From Spinacia oleracea (taxonomy: Eukaryota; Streptophyta; Magnoliopsida; Caryophyllales; Amaranthaceae), in assembly GCF_020520425.1 (NCBI RefSeq), contig NC_079487.1, positions 79,675,141 through 79,739,140 of the forward strand: a stretch of 64,000 nt of DNA. Direction: 5' to 3'. The translations under genes and the position numbers were made by a program. The notes beneath the pieces were generated by a model that was not told the DNA's origin, made no database searches, and saw only the letters and a program-made list of their open reading frames with translations. The stretch's first letter is position 1. The number at the start of each line of letters is the position of its first letter. This document shows positions 43,217 through 54,368 of the stretch, piece by piece.

Positions 43217-45574
43217 GTGCAGGGGTGTGCATGGTGCTCTTGGTGCACCTGTCCCAAAACGCACATAAATAACAATAAAACGCAACAAAAATAAAAAGCG
43301 CAAAAAAAAAGAACATTAACAAAAGAACATTAACAAAAAGAACATTAACAAAAAGAACACTAACAAAAAGAACACTAATATTGACAAATCAGACAAAAAG
43401 TACAAATATAAAAAGCAGTTATATTTTTTCTTGTTCTTTTAAGTTCTGGAAATGTTCTTTTCCAACCAATTTACAGTATATTCTAATTAAAAAATAAAAC
43501 GACGAACCTTTGATGAACTTTAAAACCAGATTTATAATTTTTCTTGTTCTTTTAAGTTCTGGAAATGTTCTTTTCCAACCAATTTATGTTCTAATTAAAA
43601 AATAAAACGACGAACCTTTGATGAACTTTAAAACCAGATCTATATTTTTTCTTGTTCTTTTAAGTTCTGGAAATGTTCTTTTTCAACCAATTTATGTTCT
43701 AATTCCGTTATTTTATTTATCAAAAGATATCTGAAAACAACACTATAAATATGTAAAAAGAACAATTGCTGATTCTAAAAAAGAACACACTGTTTTGATG
43801 CCACAGAAATAGAAAGTTATAAGAAAAGAACATTAAAATTTAAAAAGAACATAGAATTAAGAACGAGAAAATTTACCTTAATCATCCGATGCACCTTCAT
43901 CAACAGCATAAACCTCTTTGAATGAATAAAAAAATTCAAAAAATAGCGAAATTGAAATAGTATTTCGCTTAATAAACTAGTTTTTTGTAAATGTAATTCA
44001 ATTAAAATCACATTTCAGAGAAAGAAGGAGGAGAAAATTTGTTTTGAACTTTCTCTCTCATAAAATCTCTCTTTTGTTGGGAGAAACTAAAAGCTCTCCT
44101 CTTTCTCTCTCAAGAATGTGTTTCTAAAATGAGAAGTTATGAATCCAATAGGAGAAATATTATATATATAGAAAATGAAAAATAAAAAAAATAAAACAAA
44201 AGAGGGGGAAGGAGAAGAAATACAAGTCATGTTCATGATAAGAACGGTGCACTTGTTTTTTTTTTTTGGGTTTTGTTGTTCTGTTCTTATGTTGATATAA
44301 ATCTTAATGTTCTTTTATTTTTGTTCTTTTTTCAAAAAGTACAGTATTGAAGAGCAAAGAAAGCTTTTACTTGACCAGCAACAAATGATGTTAAATCTTC
44401 AAAAACAGCTGAAAGAACAAGAAAAGAGGCTGAATAAACAGAGCAATTCCTCAAAAGAACAAAAAGAGGATGAACCTAAAAGAACATTATAAATAAAGAA
44501 AAAGAACATTATAAATACAGAAAAGAACATATCATGTAGAACACTTATTTTAACCATGTAAAACAACATTACCAATAAAAAAACGAACAACAATAGAGCA
44601 TAAAAGAACATAATAAAGTAAAGAAAAAGAACATTAAAAATAGCAGAAAAGAACATATCATGTAGAACACTTATTTTAACCATGTGAAAAAAGAACAACA
44701 AAAAAGATAAAAGAACAACAAAAATGGTAAAAGAACAATTTGATCTGAAGTGTGTAATATCAAAAGAACAACAAGCTAAAGCAAAAAAGAACAAAGAACA
44801 ACAAGCTAAAGCAAAAAAGAACATGTTCAATAATTATTTTCTGTATTATTACAATCTCTTAATACATATATGAGCACCAATATATAAAAGAATAAAAGAT
44901 AAGACTAAAAGAACATGTAAAATCGAAAAAAGAACAGAAATCAAAATCATCAGAAATATATAATCAAGATACATTAATCATCAAAATTATCAAAATATAG
45001 AATCAAAATACATTAATCAAGGTTATTGAGAAATGCAGAAATCGAAATGATCCAAAAAATCAAAATAAATTGAAATGATGAAAATAATGAACATGGAAAT
45101 CAAAATCATCATAAATAAGTAATTCGTTTTAAAAAATTAAAAAATTACCTTCACACATCGGATTATCAGCAGAGGAATTCAAATTTGAAGAAGAAGAATC
45201 AATAGAATTTGATATTGAAGTAGAAAAATCAACCAAAATCTGAGAATTTTCTATTACTTTCTCTCTCCTCTTCACAGTTTCTCTCTCCTTTCCATAGTTT
45301 TTCTCTCTCCTCTTCACAAATTCTGATTCGAAAATTATAAAAAAAAAGGTATATATTACCAGAAAAATAAAGTGAAAAACAAAAAAACGAAAAATAAGGG
45401 ACAGAGCAGTCATTGTTCTTTTTTTTAACAAAAGAACAACGTTTGTTTTTTTTCTTATCAAAAAAACAACGTTTGTTCTTTTCTTCTCCGGATTCAACAA
45501 GATATCCGCGTTTTATATTTATTGCATGTCGTTTGGACACCAGTGCACCAAGAGCACTGTGCACACCCCTGCAC
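43217..45574. mobile_element. AGAACA-rich element with 33-bp terminal inverted repeats
   Basis: The left end GTGCAGGGGTGTGCA is followed by GTGCTCTTGGTGCAC after two variable bases; the right end at 45541-45574 is the near-perfect complement. The interior is filled with aaagaaca/tgttcttt words, on one strand or the other, and with a triplicated 108-bp unit at 43427-43702. The CAGGGGTGTGCA core looks hAT-like, but 8-bp flanks do not match (agattgtg vs caccatcg), and 9-bp flanks match only partly, so the superfamily is open. No transposase is seen. The right end lies 343 bp before the IST1-like ATG, in its promoter region. Confidence 0.7.
43427..43702. repeat. 108-bp unit repeated about 2.6 times
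   Basis: The phrase ttgttcttttaagttctgga opens each unit at about 43431, 43543 and 43650. Units end in aaacgacgaacctttgatga followed by actttaaaaccagat; the third is partial. Confidence 0.85.
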
Positions 45575-45917
45575 CATCGTATTTGCGCATCAATACAGCA
45601 TCCTCATCTAAGCTTTCTTGTTCCTTAGATAGGATCCTTCGTTCGTAAGCAACATTAAAACTACTCCACTATCCCCCATATCATCCTAATTAAAAACCTC
45701 ATAATCCCCCCTTAATCCTCCCTCGGATTTCACACGGTGAGTTAAGTTTCCTGTCTTTCTCTTTCCTCTTTTCAACCTTCTTCGCACTTTTCGGATTCTG
45801 GTTTTTGGACATTTTACATAGCTGAATTGAATTGAATTGAATGTTTTTAATGTTGTGCTTAGGTTAATTTATATCTTGATTGGATTATTGGCTTGAACTC
45901 GATTTCCCCCCCTGATC
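45575..45917 (+). promoter_or_regulatory. Promoter and 5' UTR region of the IST1-like gene
   Basis: Short 343-bp space between the AGAACA-rich element and the ATG. I see no convincing TATA box. A CT-rich tract runs from 45700 to 45790, typical of plant 5' UTRs, and CACACG|GTGAGT at about 45735 is a possible 5' UTR intron donor. Confidence 0.4.
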
Positions 45918-48888
45918 ATGTCGATGCTTGATTCTTTCTTCGCCAAGGGATTTAAAGGCTCTAAATGGTAACAATTCCCCTAATTCTCTCCCCTGTTCAT
46001 TTTTTTGGTTGTTGATCTTAATTACCCAGATGAAAATCTACTGTTTTAACTTGATTACTGTATTAGTTTAGCCAAATTGAGTTCTGATTTCCAGAATTTT
46101 GACCATTTATTGTTGAATTGTGGATTTGTTGGTATTGGAAATGACCAAAGTGTGTTATTTGTGGGTTTTTAATTCAATGCCATAGTTTGAAAAAAAAAAT
46201 TGTTGTTGAGGTGGGTTTCTTATAAATTTCTGGGTGTGATTTTGTGCCAGTAAAACGTTACTGAAACTTTCGATTCCGAGAATAAAGTTGCTGAGGAATC
46301 GGAGGGAGGCTCATATTAAGCAAATGCGTAAGGATATTGCTAAGCTTCTTGAGACTGGTCAAGAAGCTACTGCTCGCATCCGGGTTAGTCTTGTCGGGTT
46401 GTATTGTTTAGCTTCAATATGTCATGTAAAAGCAGAAAGGTCATCCTTAATGTTTGAACGTTTGAACGTTTGATTGTGAAATTCAGGTGGAGCACATTGT
46501 AAGAGAAGAGAATATGATGGCTGCACAAGAGATCATCGAATTGTTCTGTGAGCTTATTGCAGTCCGCCTTCCGATTATCGAGTCTCAGAGGTTTCTTCTT
46601 CCTCCCCTAATAACTCACTGTAAAGAAAGAGAAACGTGTTAATGTTGTTGATTCCCATGAAATTTATTTAGTGATGACTAATGTACTCAAAATCAATCTT
46701 TTAAAATTTAATCTCTCTGTGTGTGTTTGAACTTTAAGGTGTGTTGTTGTTTACCTCATTTAATCCTTAGCCTTAAAATGCTCAGCACATGTTTCAACAA
46801 TTCAGGCATTCCAGCATCATGGATTATAAAGTAAGAAGTCCCAACCAATATTCAATAGGCAAGTTCCTCTTAATCAAGGGAAAGTTGGGTTGTGTGCTTG
46901 TGTAATATCCATGTTGGTGAAACATGACTATCCAAGGGCACTAGAACTTTCCCAAACTTCTTTTGCACCAACGTTCTTTACTTGTTAATTATTACTGTGA
47001 TTTAGTAAAATGTAGGAGGTGAAAACTTCTATAAAGCATATGTTGAGAGGGACATAGGACTAATTGCAAACAAGCTATCATCACTACTAGGTGGATCCAT
47101 TTCAATATTTTCCGAAGACCTATATTTTATTAGCAGCATAGTTTTTTAAGGCTAGAAAAGAATTCTTTTTAGGACAAGGAAAATATCTGCAGAATAGAAA
47201 GTCCGCAGCATAAGGAAACAAAAGAACACCAGCTCTGTTCAGCTTTCATGTTTTATCAGTTCTCAAGTTTTCTGTTCCAGTGCATCCTCCTATGTTCTGT
47301 TCAGGTTTCATGTTTTATCAGTTCTTAAGTTTTCTGTTGCAATTCCTCCTCCTATATTTGTTTCTCTCCTCAAAGAATCTATGCAACTTCAATACTGAAT
47401 CTCTAATTAGAGTCATCACAATTTCATTGTCGTTCTCATCTACGAAGGAGGGAATTCCAAGCCGTTGGAGTTGTTTAATAGGGGCTATATTTTCTTGCAC
47501 CGTTCACATCAATCTTATAAAATTTATTATCCTAACCCATCCACTATCCTGTCATATAGCATATGTGTCGTCAGGGAAAAAGGCATGGTGACTTAATGTA
47601 TCCCTAAAAGAGCATTATTATAAAGAGGATTGCAAAATTTTAAGATTATATCAGTGGGGAATTATCTGATTATCACTCTTTGAAATAGGCTGCCTATTGG
47701 CGGATCACCTCTTTGCACTCATCCTTCTATAAGATTTTTTATGACTTAAATTCAAAGAGGTGAGGAGAAAGCTACGAGACTATTTCCCTCGGATGGCTAA
47801 AAAAGTATGTTTTATGTTCTGGTACATGGTTTTATTGTTTATATACGGGGTGTTTGGTTAGGAGAGGTCTGAGGGAAAAAGAGATTTTTGAGGTGAAATA
47901 GAGGTTTGACTTTTTGAAAAAGCCAATTTGGAGTGTTTGGTTAGGAGAGGTTTTAGAAGAGAGTTTTGGGGTGAAAAAACTAATTCTCAAAAAGCTCAAC
48001 ATAGGAGTATTTTGCAATTAGAGGTTTGAGAAAGTGAATATGAAATGACTACTTTGTTCTAATATTGCCTAAAATTACAACATTTACCAAACTTAGCACC
48101 TTACATTATTTCCCTCCTAAAAACATTGTTCACGCCTTCTTTTTCATTTCACCCCTTTTGCTACTCGTTTCTTGTTGTAATAAATTTTATAATAAATGTT
48201 TTGAAGCACTTGAAAGCTATTGCAATCATGCTTATAATATCATTAAATTATGAATATTACGGAGTATTTTTTTTTTTAAATTGTTTTATTTTTTTGAAGG
48301 GAAAATATATTTGTTTTATTTATTCAAGTTTATTACTCCCTCCTACCCGGAGTACTCGCACCATTTTGACTTTTTGAACTATTCACGTAATTCATTTTGA
48401 CCCTATTTTATTTCTAGTATATGAAAACAAATGGTAGTATATAATATGTTGTTGGCTTCGTCTTAATATATATTTTCAAAATATTAATATTTTATAAGTT
48501 TTTATAATATGCAGTTAAAGATTTTGCTGGCCAAAGTTGTGCATTGGCAAGCGTGTCCAGTGAAAACGGTGCAAGTATTCCGTGACGAAGGGAGTATAAA
48601 GATAAAATGATTAACATATTAAATTATTTGTCTAATATTAATAAGAAACAAAGTACCCAACAACAAAGTATGTCATTGTTCTTAATGGTCGTTTTACATG
48701 TTAAACAACTAACAACTAATTTACCAAACATTTTTACACAAGCAGCTAATTAATTCAACCAGTTAGTCAAACCAGCTAATAAAAGCAGCTAACAACTACT
48801 CAAACCAGTTAATAAAAGCAGCTAACGGGTAGTCCAGTTAACAGGTAACAACTCCTAACCAAACAAGGCTATAATAAAATATGAGCAG

Positions 48889-48950
<62 letters not shown>

Positions 48951-51790
48951 TTTTATGAATCTGCGGATGACGGTTTGTGGTTGGTGTTTGTTCTACTTTG
49001 TTTTAGGTGTCCATACGAAGTGGAAGAAAGAGTTTGTACTTGATATGATTTTGTTAGGTCAAACGGGCTTCAGAAAACCTTGATGTTAATTTGAGTCGAA
49101 CAAACCTAAACTAAACAATTTGATTAAACGAACCAAACAATAAACCAAAGTAGAAACACTAGATTGTGCCAATAAGTATCTCATCTACTCTGACATGTTT
49201 TATCACAAAGCGTTAAACTCTATCAATATCAATCACATGTGCATAAAAATAACATATCAAAGCGTTCATATAGGCAATAAATGGACCAAATTAATCCATT
49301 AACTAAGTAAATCAAAACACCCGAAGAAATTGCATCTCAATTTCTCAACAGACCAGACCCATAATTGATACCATAAAAAATAAATGAGGTTCTCTTAATA
49401 CACGTCAGTACTACTTTGTTTGAGTTGTCCATGAGAGTATGAGACCATGGCCACTATAGAAGCGGGTTTCTGGTTAGATTTTAGAGGGAGGTGAAAACGG
49501 GGACAGGAAATTCTGCACGATTACAGTGGTGATTAATAATGGAGAACCCTGTATAAAAATAAAAAATTTGAAGCAAACAAAAGACTTCATTTTGGTGTGT
49601 GTGTGTGTGTTTATTGAAACAAGAAGAGAGCAAATAAAGATGAGCTTAACCCATGTTGGTCACTAAGCCTTTTGGATTAAGAACTAATCAATAATCAACA
49701 AACAAAGTAATGATCAATGAAAAATCCACAAACGGTAAAGATTTTTAGCCAAGGAAGGAGCACTCGCACCTAAAATGCAAGGAGTATACAGACTATAAAC
49801 TCAACTCTTAAGCTAACATCTCCTTTTCTTATACAACAAAAAGATGGTTTTTACAAGCTCAGCATGCTCCTATTTATAGGATGTTACAAAATAAGACTTA
49901 AAACCTTTATGACAATTAATCTAGGGCCTAGATATCACAATGGATGGCTAGGAATAAATTACAATCTTACGCAGGCTGCTTGACAATTAATTGAAAAAAA
50001 TGAACGAGTTTGTTCACCCCGACCTCTATATACCTACTCCAATAACATTGGTCCATACTAGGCTATTGTCATTGTTGTTGTAGTGTAGTCTGTGTAGATG
50101 CTGAAATGGTTCTCTGGAGCCTGACTTCAATAAAGGAGTTTATTTAAGTTTTGGCGCCATTGGTAATTTTCCTATGGCCTGGAAAATGTAGCAGTTTATA
50201 GCATGCACTTACACTACCACCTTATATGCCTCATTGTTATTGAACAATGAGAACAGATTTTCTTTAGTATATGTTCATGTGCTTTCTGTTTGTTTGGCAC
50301 TTTGGCTTCTTAAAATTTAAGCCGTCTGGTTTAAGATGTTGATAGCTATTATCTATTGATGTTTTGTTCAGGGAATGTCCACTAGACTTGAAAGAGGCCA
50401 TATCTAGTATTTGTTTTGCCGCACCGAGATGTGCAGACTTGCCTGAGTTGCTGCAAGTTCAGATGTCATTTGCTTCCAAGTATGGGAAAGAATTTGTTGC
50501 GGCTGCTACGGAACTTATGCCAGATTGCGGTGTTAATCGGCAGGTTTCAGTTGTTATTTCTTGTGGTTTTCATGAACGAGGACTTGTCCTCATGTTGTAG
50601 TATCTTGAGATACTTGACAACTGCTTTACTCGTGATGCAGTTGGTAGAGTTGTTGTCTGTCCGTGCTCCTTCCCCTGAAAAGAAATTGAAGTTGTTGAAA
50701 GAAATTGCAGACGAGCATGAATTAGAATGGGATCCGTCTCCATCTGAGTCTGAACTTTTTAAGTCCCATGAAGATTTACTGGTGAGCAATACTCCTTTGG
50801 AACTGTTTGAAATATTCTTTCTTGCTATCTGATTTTGATATATGCCTTTTCTTTTCACAGAGTGGATCAATGCAATTTGTCAGTGGCTCTAAAGTTCCAC
50901 TTCCTAAAGAGAAGCATGATGAAGTTATACAATCTACTTCGGTTCAAGGCGTTTCTGAGCTTTCTGATTCTGAAGAAAGCTTTGACGAATTAGAATTTCC
51001 CGAAGTTCCCAAGGTATCATTGAGGCCAAGTGCTGATGCAGAAGTACTTCCGGCACCACCACACCAAAGTGAGATACATTCTTTCCCGTTGCAACAGTCT
51101 AACATCGATCCTGAGGACAACTTACGGTCTATCAAGCATGAGTCGCCCAAGTCTTCAGTGACTCCTGGGGAGATTAAACAGTTTTTGCCATTCATTTCAC
51201 ACCCATCCTCTTTGCCATCAGCATCACTTCCTGTTAAAGAAAGCAGTTCATCCCCACCTCCTTCAAAGGTCAAACGTGACGTTGACTTTGATTTTCGTGA
51301 CGTATTGGCTGCTGCAATGGCTGCTGCTGATTCTGCTGAACGTGCTGCAGCAGCTGCTCGCTCAGCTGCTAGTCTTGCAGAGGCCAGAATTTCTGAACTT
51401 TCCAAGAGTAAGAGTGGCACCCAGTCCCCTGATAGTGATGCTGAAAATCCATTTCATGCTAGTAGCGGTAATCTGTCAGCTGCAACTGAAAAATTAAAGC
51501 TGGATGACAGAAATGCTTCAGGTGATGACGATGTTTCCAAGCTTTGGATCCCTGGTGGAGACTATGGAGATGACGAGAATTCGAATGGTTTAAGACATGC
51601 TACTAGTGATGAAACTAGACTGGAGTCTGAATCTTTCCCTCACGGAGACCATACTTTTAAACCAGAGCTCCCACACCATCATCAGCCTCAAAGGATACCA
51701 TCAATGGATGATGATCCGGAATACTCATATCCTAACCTGTTTTCTTCACACAGTTTTGAAGACAACTCTCAACCAAGGCATGGGTCTTGA
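45918..51790 (+). CDS. IST1-like protein (regulator of Vps4 activity, DUF292)
   Basis: Six exons, phase-consistent with GT-AG borders: 45918-45967, 46251-46383, 46487-46590, 50372-50543, 50641-50781 and 50861-51790; total 1530 nt, 509 residues. The IST1 domain fills residues ~5-190: GFKGSKCKTLLKLSIPRIKL, LRNRREAHIKQMRKDIA, 'ETGQEATARIRVEHIVREEN', 'IELFCELIAVRLPIIES', AISSICFAAPRCADLPELLQ, 'YGKEFVAAATELMPDCGVN' and SVRAPSPEKKLKLLKEIA. In known IST1 proteins this helical domain binds ESCRT-III CHMP1/DID2 and controls the Vps4 ATPase on endosomal membranes. Residues ~200-509 are low-complexity and acidic (SDSEESFDELEFPE), with a Pro/Ser-rich stretch and an Ala-rich helix near 350-380. No membrane segment or signal peptide is seen. 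Intron 3 is 3.8 kb, swollen by insertions. The frame is intact and the gene is probably functional. Confidence 0.93.
47847..48869. mobile_element. Putative TIR transposon in intron 3, about 1.0 kb
   Basis: The left end GGGGTGTTTGGTTAGGAG and right end CTCCTAACCAAACAAGGC are inverted copies over 14 bp. A second copy of gtgtttggttaggagaggt at about 47934 means the left end is duplicated. Right-end words (ccagctaat, aaaagcagctaac) are repeated. A target duplication is not clean (tac vs tat), so Tourist/Harbinger or hAT are both possible. A Stowaway MITE is nested inside. Confidence 0.5.
48336..48594. mobile_element. Stowaway-type MITE, 259 bp
   Basis: The left end CTCCCTCCTACCCGGAGTAC with tcgcacc and the right end ggtgcaagtattccgtgacg followed by aagggag are inverted matches, with TA on both sides (48334-48335 and 48595-48596). 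CTCCCTCC ends plus TA duplication are the Tc1/mariner Stowaway signature. Confidence 0.8.
48890..48948. repeat. (TA)n microsatellite
   Basis: About 58 bp of TA with one aa interruption, just right of the intron-3 insertion. Confidence 0.9.
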
Positions 51791-52172
51791 TACTCTTAAA
51801 TGCATATGAACGAGAATTTCAGTCTTGCAACTACCTTCGACATCTTATGCCTGCTTATTATTTCTTATTCTTACACTTTCTCTCATGTTTCTTTCATGAT
51901 CCAGTTGTAAAGTAATGTGTGCTGTCACCCAAGTGACGACTAATGGGTTTCGTTAATGCTATAGCCTATAAATCTTCGTTGCTTCTGCTGTGGATGCCTG
52001 AAGAGAAACTTCACGTTACAGTTCTATAATTATGTACAGTATCTGTATGCTACATGTGGATTGATTTTGGATTTGTGGTGTTCAGGAAATGGTATCACAG
52101 AGTTTCAGTATTAGTGCTTCATGGAATCATGGATGGGTTGTAGAAAGGTTTCAGTAGTAATGTTATTTTTTC

Positions 52173-52178
52173 AATAAA
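52173..52178 (+). terminator. Likely polyadenylation signal of the IST1-like gene
   Basis: AATAAA in tcaataaagcttaaaataaataaaa, 383 bp after the stop codon. The 3' UTR up to here is T-rich, as usual in plants. Confidence 0.5.
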
Positions 52179-52189
52179 GCTTAAAATAA

Positions 52190-52564
52190 ATAAAAATCTG
52201 GACGTCTGGGTATTGGAGAACATATGATTTTCCATCTAGCCAGCAGAAACTATATCAGAATGGCAAGAATCAACTTAGTACGGTGGTAGAGCTCCTAGCC
52301 TCCTACCTATCAGTAACATACCGGCTTTGTTATGATAGGTATCAATAGTATTATACTATTATGTGAGTGTTTTCTATTGGTTACATGCTCAACTATCTCA
52401 TTGATTAACATTTATATGCTGGAATATTTAAAACTAAAATTACTAAGCATAATAAATTATTCTTAACACAGATTAATGCGTGATTTTATGATTGCTCTTC
52501 TTAACTATATAACACCATACTCCATATTAGAAAATATGTTTTATGCTTATATACAACCTTTTTA
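52190..52564. other. Intergenic spacer
   Basis: 375 bp between the IST1-like gene and the LINE remnant. It holds a weak tRNA-like phrase (tagtacggtggtagagctcc at about 52276) without a partner B box. Nothing else is seen. Confidence 0.4.
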
Positions 52565-53719
52565 TTGACGTGTATAAAGTATAGTCCATATAAATTAACA
52601 GTTATTCCCATCTGGGGCTGCACAAATTCTGGGGACTTTTCAGTTAAATCTGCAACCTGGCTTGCTCACGATCTTCCTAAAACTAATGACAAATGGAAGT
52701 TTAGATGGATCCAGAAGCTTAATATAGCTCCGAAACTAAAATTCTTTCTTTGGCAAATCTGTCATAAAAGCCTTCCAACCAAAGAAACGCTTTTCCATAG
52801 GAAAATCATTCCTTCAAATTGCTGCCCGAGATGTAACCAAGCTAGCGAAAGCCTAAACCACCTCTTCCTCCATTGTGAGCATTCGAAAAATGTTTGGACT
52901 CACACACTTACTAAAAACTGGCTAGATTTCACCTTTTCTGTGACTGATTTTTTCAAAACCCTAGACTACTTCAGACGGAACCAGGTTGCTCTTCGCAAGT
53001 TCATCAACTTATGATGGATTATTTGGAAGGAACGGAATGCCTTAGTTTTCTCCAACACGAAGGTTTCTCCTTGCCGTAGTTACTTCAGAGCCCTTAATAC
53101 CTTTAAAGAATGGGAACTCAGACTCCTTATTGACTCTCATCAACTTAGAGGTACCCATTTCACCACTCACTCACCTTTTCCTAACCAGTCATCCACCTCT
53201 CCCACCATCCTTGTGAGGTGGTTTCCGCCCCCCACGGGCGCCTTCAAACTCAATTTCGACGGTTCTTGCAAATCTTCATCAGCAGCAGGAGGAATCATCA
53301 TCAGAAATAGCACCGGGACAGCTATTGAGGCAAAGGCTTTCAACTTTGGCAACTCTCAAGTCTACATGGCCGAAGCCCTGGCCCTTCACAAAGGTATCCA
53401 AGAAGCAATAAGGCTAGGTATCAAGGATATTCACATCGAAGGAGACAACCTGCTGGTGATCAACTCTTTAAAAGGTACTTGGAAGCCCCCTTGGAAACTT
53501 CAAAACATTATTCATGACAGCAAGATTCTTCTTCAGCATTTTGACTCAGCGCACATCAATCATATTTACCGAGAAGCAAATAGAGCTGCAGATTGGATTG
53601 CTAATGTAGGTCATCTTATTTGTAATCCCATGTGTATTTCCCCAAACTCCAGCCCCAAGTTAGACGAAATTGTACAGATTGACTACTTAGGCTACACCCT
53701 TGTGCGAAGGGGTACCTAA
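52565..53719 (+). pseudogene. LINE (L1-type) 3' remnant: zf-RVT and RNase H
   Basis: One reading frame of about 385 codons, broken by a single TGA (53012-53014, apparently a Trp codon in the WIIWKERN motif). The first part is the zinc-binding RVT region ('FKWIQ'-like 'KWKFRWIQKLNIAPKLKFF', LWQICHKSLPTKETL, CCPRCNQASESLNHLFLHCE). The second part, 53213-53719, is a plant RNase H-like domain: GAFKLNFDGSCKSSSAAGG (first Asp), 'MAEALALHKGIQEAIRLG' (Glu), 'HIEGDNLLVINSLKG' (Asp) and 'YREANRAADWIAN' (last Asp). The element is 5' truncated at about 52565, losing endonuclease and RT, as is common after incomplete reverse transcription. The tail at 53720-53760 is AT-rich (ttataaaaaatatatatata). It could be misread as a host RNase H gene. 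Confidence 0.85.
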
Positions 53720-54368
53720 GCACCTTTTTCTTACCCTTATAAAAAATATATATATAAATTAACATTTATGTATAATCAGTATAACCTGGTTGGTGTTATT
53801 AACACATAAGTATAATCAGTATAACCTTGCTGGTGTTGTTAGAATAGTTGCTCACTTTTTCTCACTTATACTCCCTCCGTTTATAAAAGATTGTCCCATT
53901 TGTTTTTTTTATGGTCTTTAAGATCCGATTTAAAACGTAATTATGTATAATTCTACACGAGAAAAAATATATAAAAAGTTGATAGTAAGGAGAATTAATA
54001 GTTAAAGTTTTGGTTTGACCCACAAAAAAAAAACTCTGTAATAAAATTTAAACTTGGATTTTATGCCTATGTTTACAAAAGGATTACAACCTAATAAAGT
54101 TTTCTATTTGCCAATAACAACCTCACATTTTTTATTTTGCCAATTACATTTTAAATTACAACCCGAAACTATTTTCCGGCAAAAATAACCGGAAAATTGT
54201 CATAACATTATTAAAAAAAATTACGAAATACAAAATATCTATAAAAAAAATTTATTTTTTCGATTTTTTTTTTCCAAAGGATTAAAGGAGATAAAGAACT
54301 CTTGTCAAAATGGCATTATGGAAAAGAAACAACATTGTTGCTCCCTTCATCACTGAAAACTGAAAATT
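53720..54368. other. Upstream region of the DUF3531 gene with Stowaway-like end
   Basis: A TA plus CTCCCTCCGT word at 53869-53880 looks like one end of a Stowaway MITE (tactccctccgtttataaaa); the other end is not found before 54300, so it is truncated. A 25-bp duplicated phrase (tataatcagtataacc) occurs at about 53771 and 53812. 54000-54290 is AT-rich. The promoter and 5' UTR of the next gene must lie here. Confidence 0.4.

Larger units (their letters stand above)
46591..50371. other. Long third intron of the IST1-like gene
   Basis: 3781 bp between exons 3 and 4. It contains the insertion at 47847-48869 and a (TA)n tract, and is otherwise AT-rich without coding signals. Small open frames such as 47280-47591 show no domain. 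Confidence 0.8.

Noticed and set aside
44307..44492. Coiled-coil ORF in the AGAACA-rich element
   Set aside because: It is short, and its Lys/Gln/Glu content follows from aaagaaca repeats; a captured fragment is possible but unsupported.
52270..52330. tRNA gene or SINE head (tagtacggtggtagagctcc)
   Set aside because: It resembles an A box, but no B box or cloverleaf pairing was found nearby, and there is no A-rich tail or target duplication.
53213..53719. Stand-alone plant RNase H gene
   Set aside because: The frame continues upstream through a single stop into a zf-RVT domain, so it is the 3' end of a LINE.
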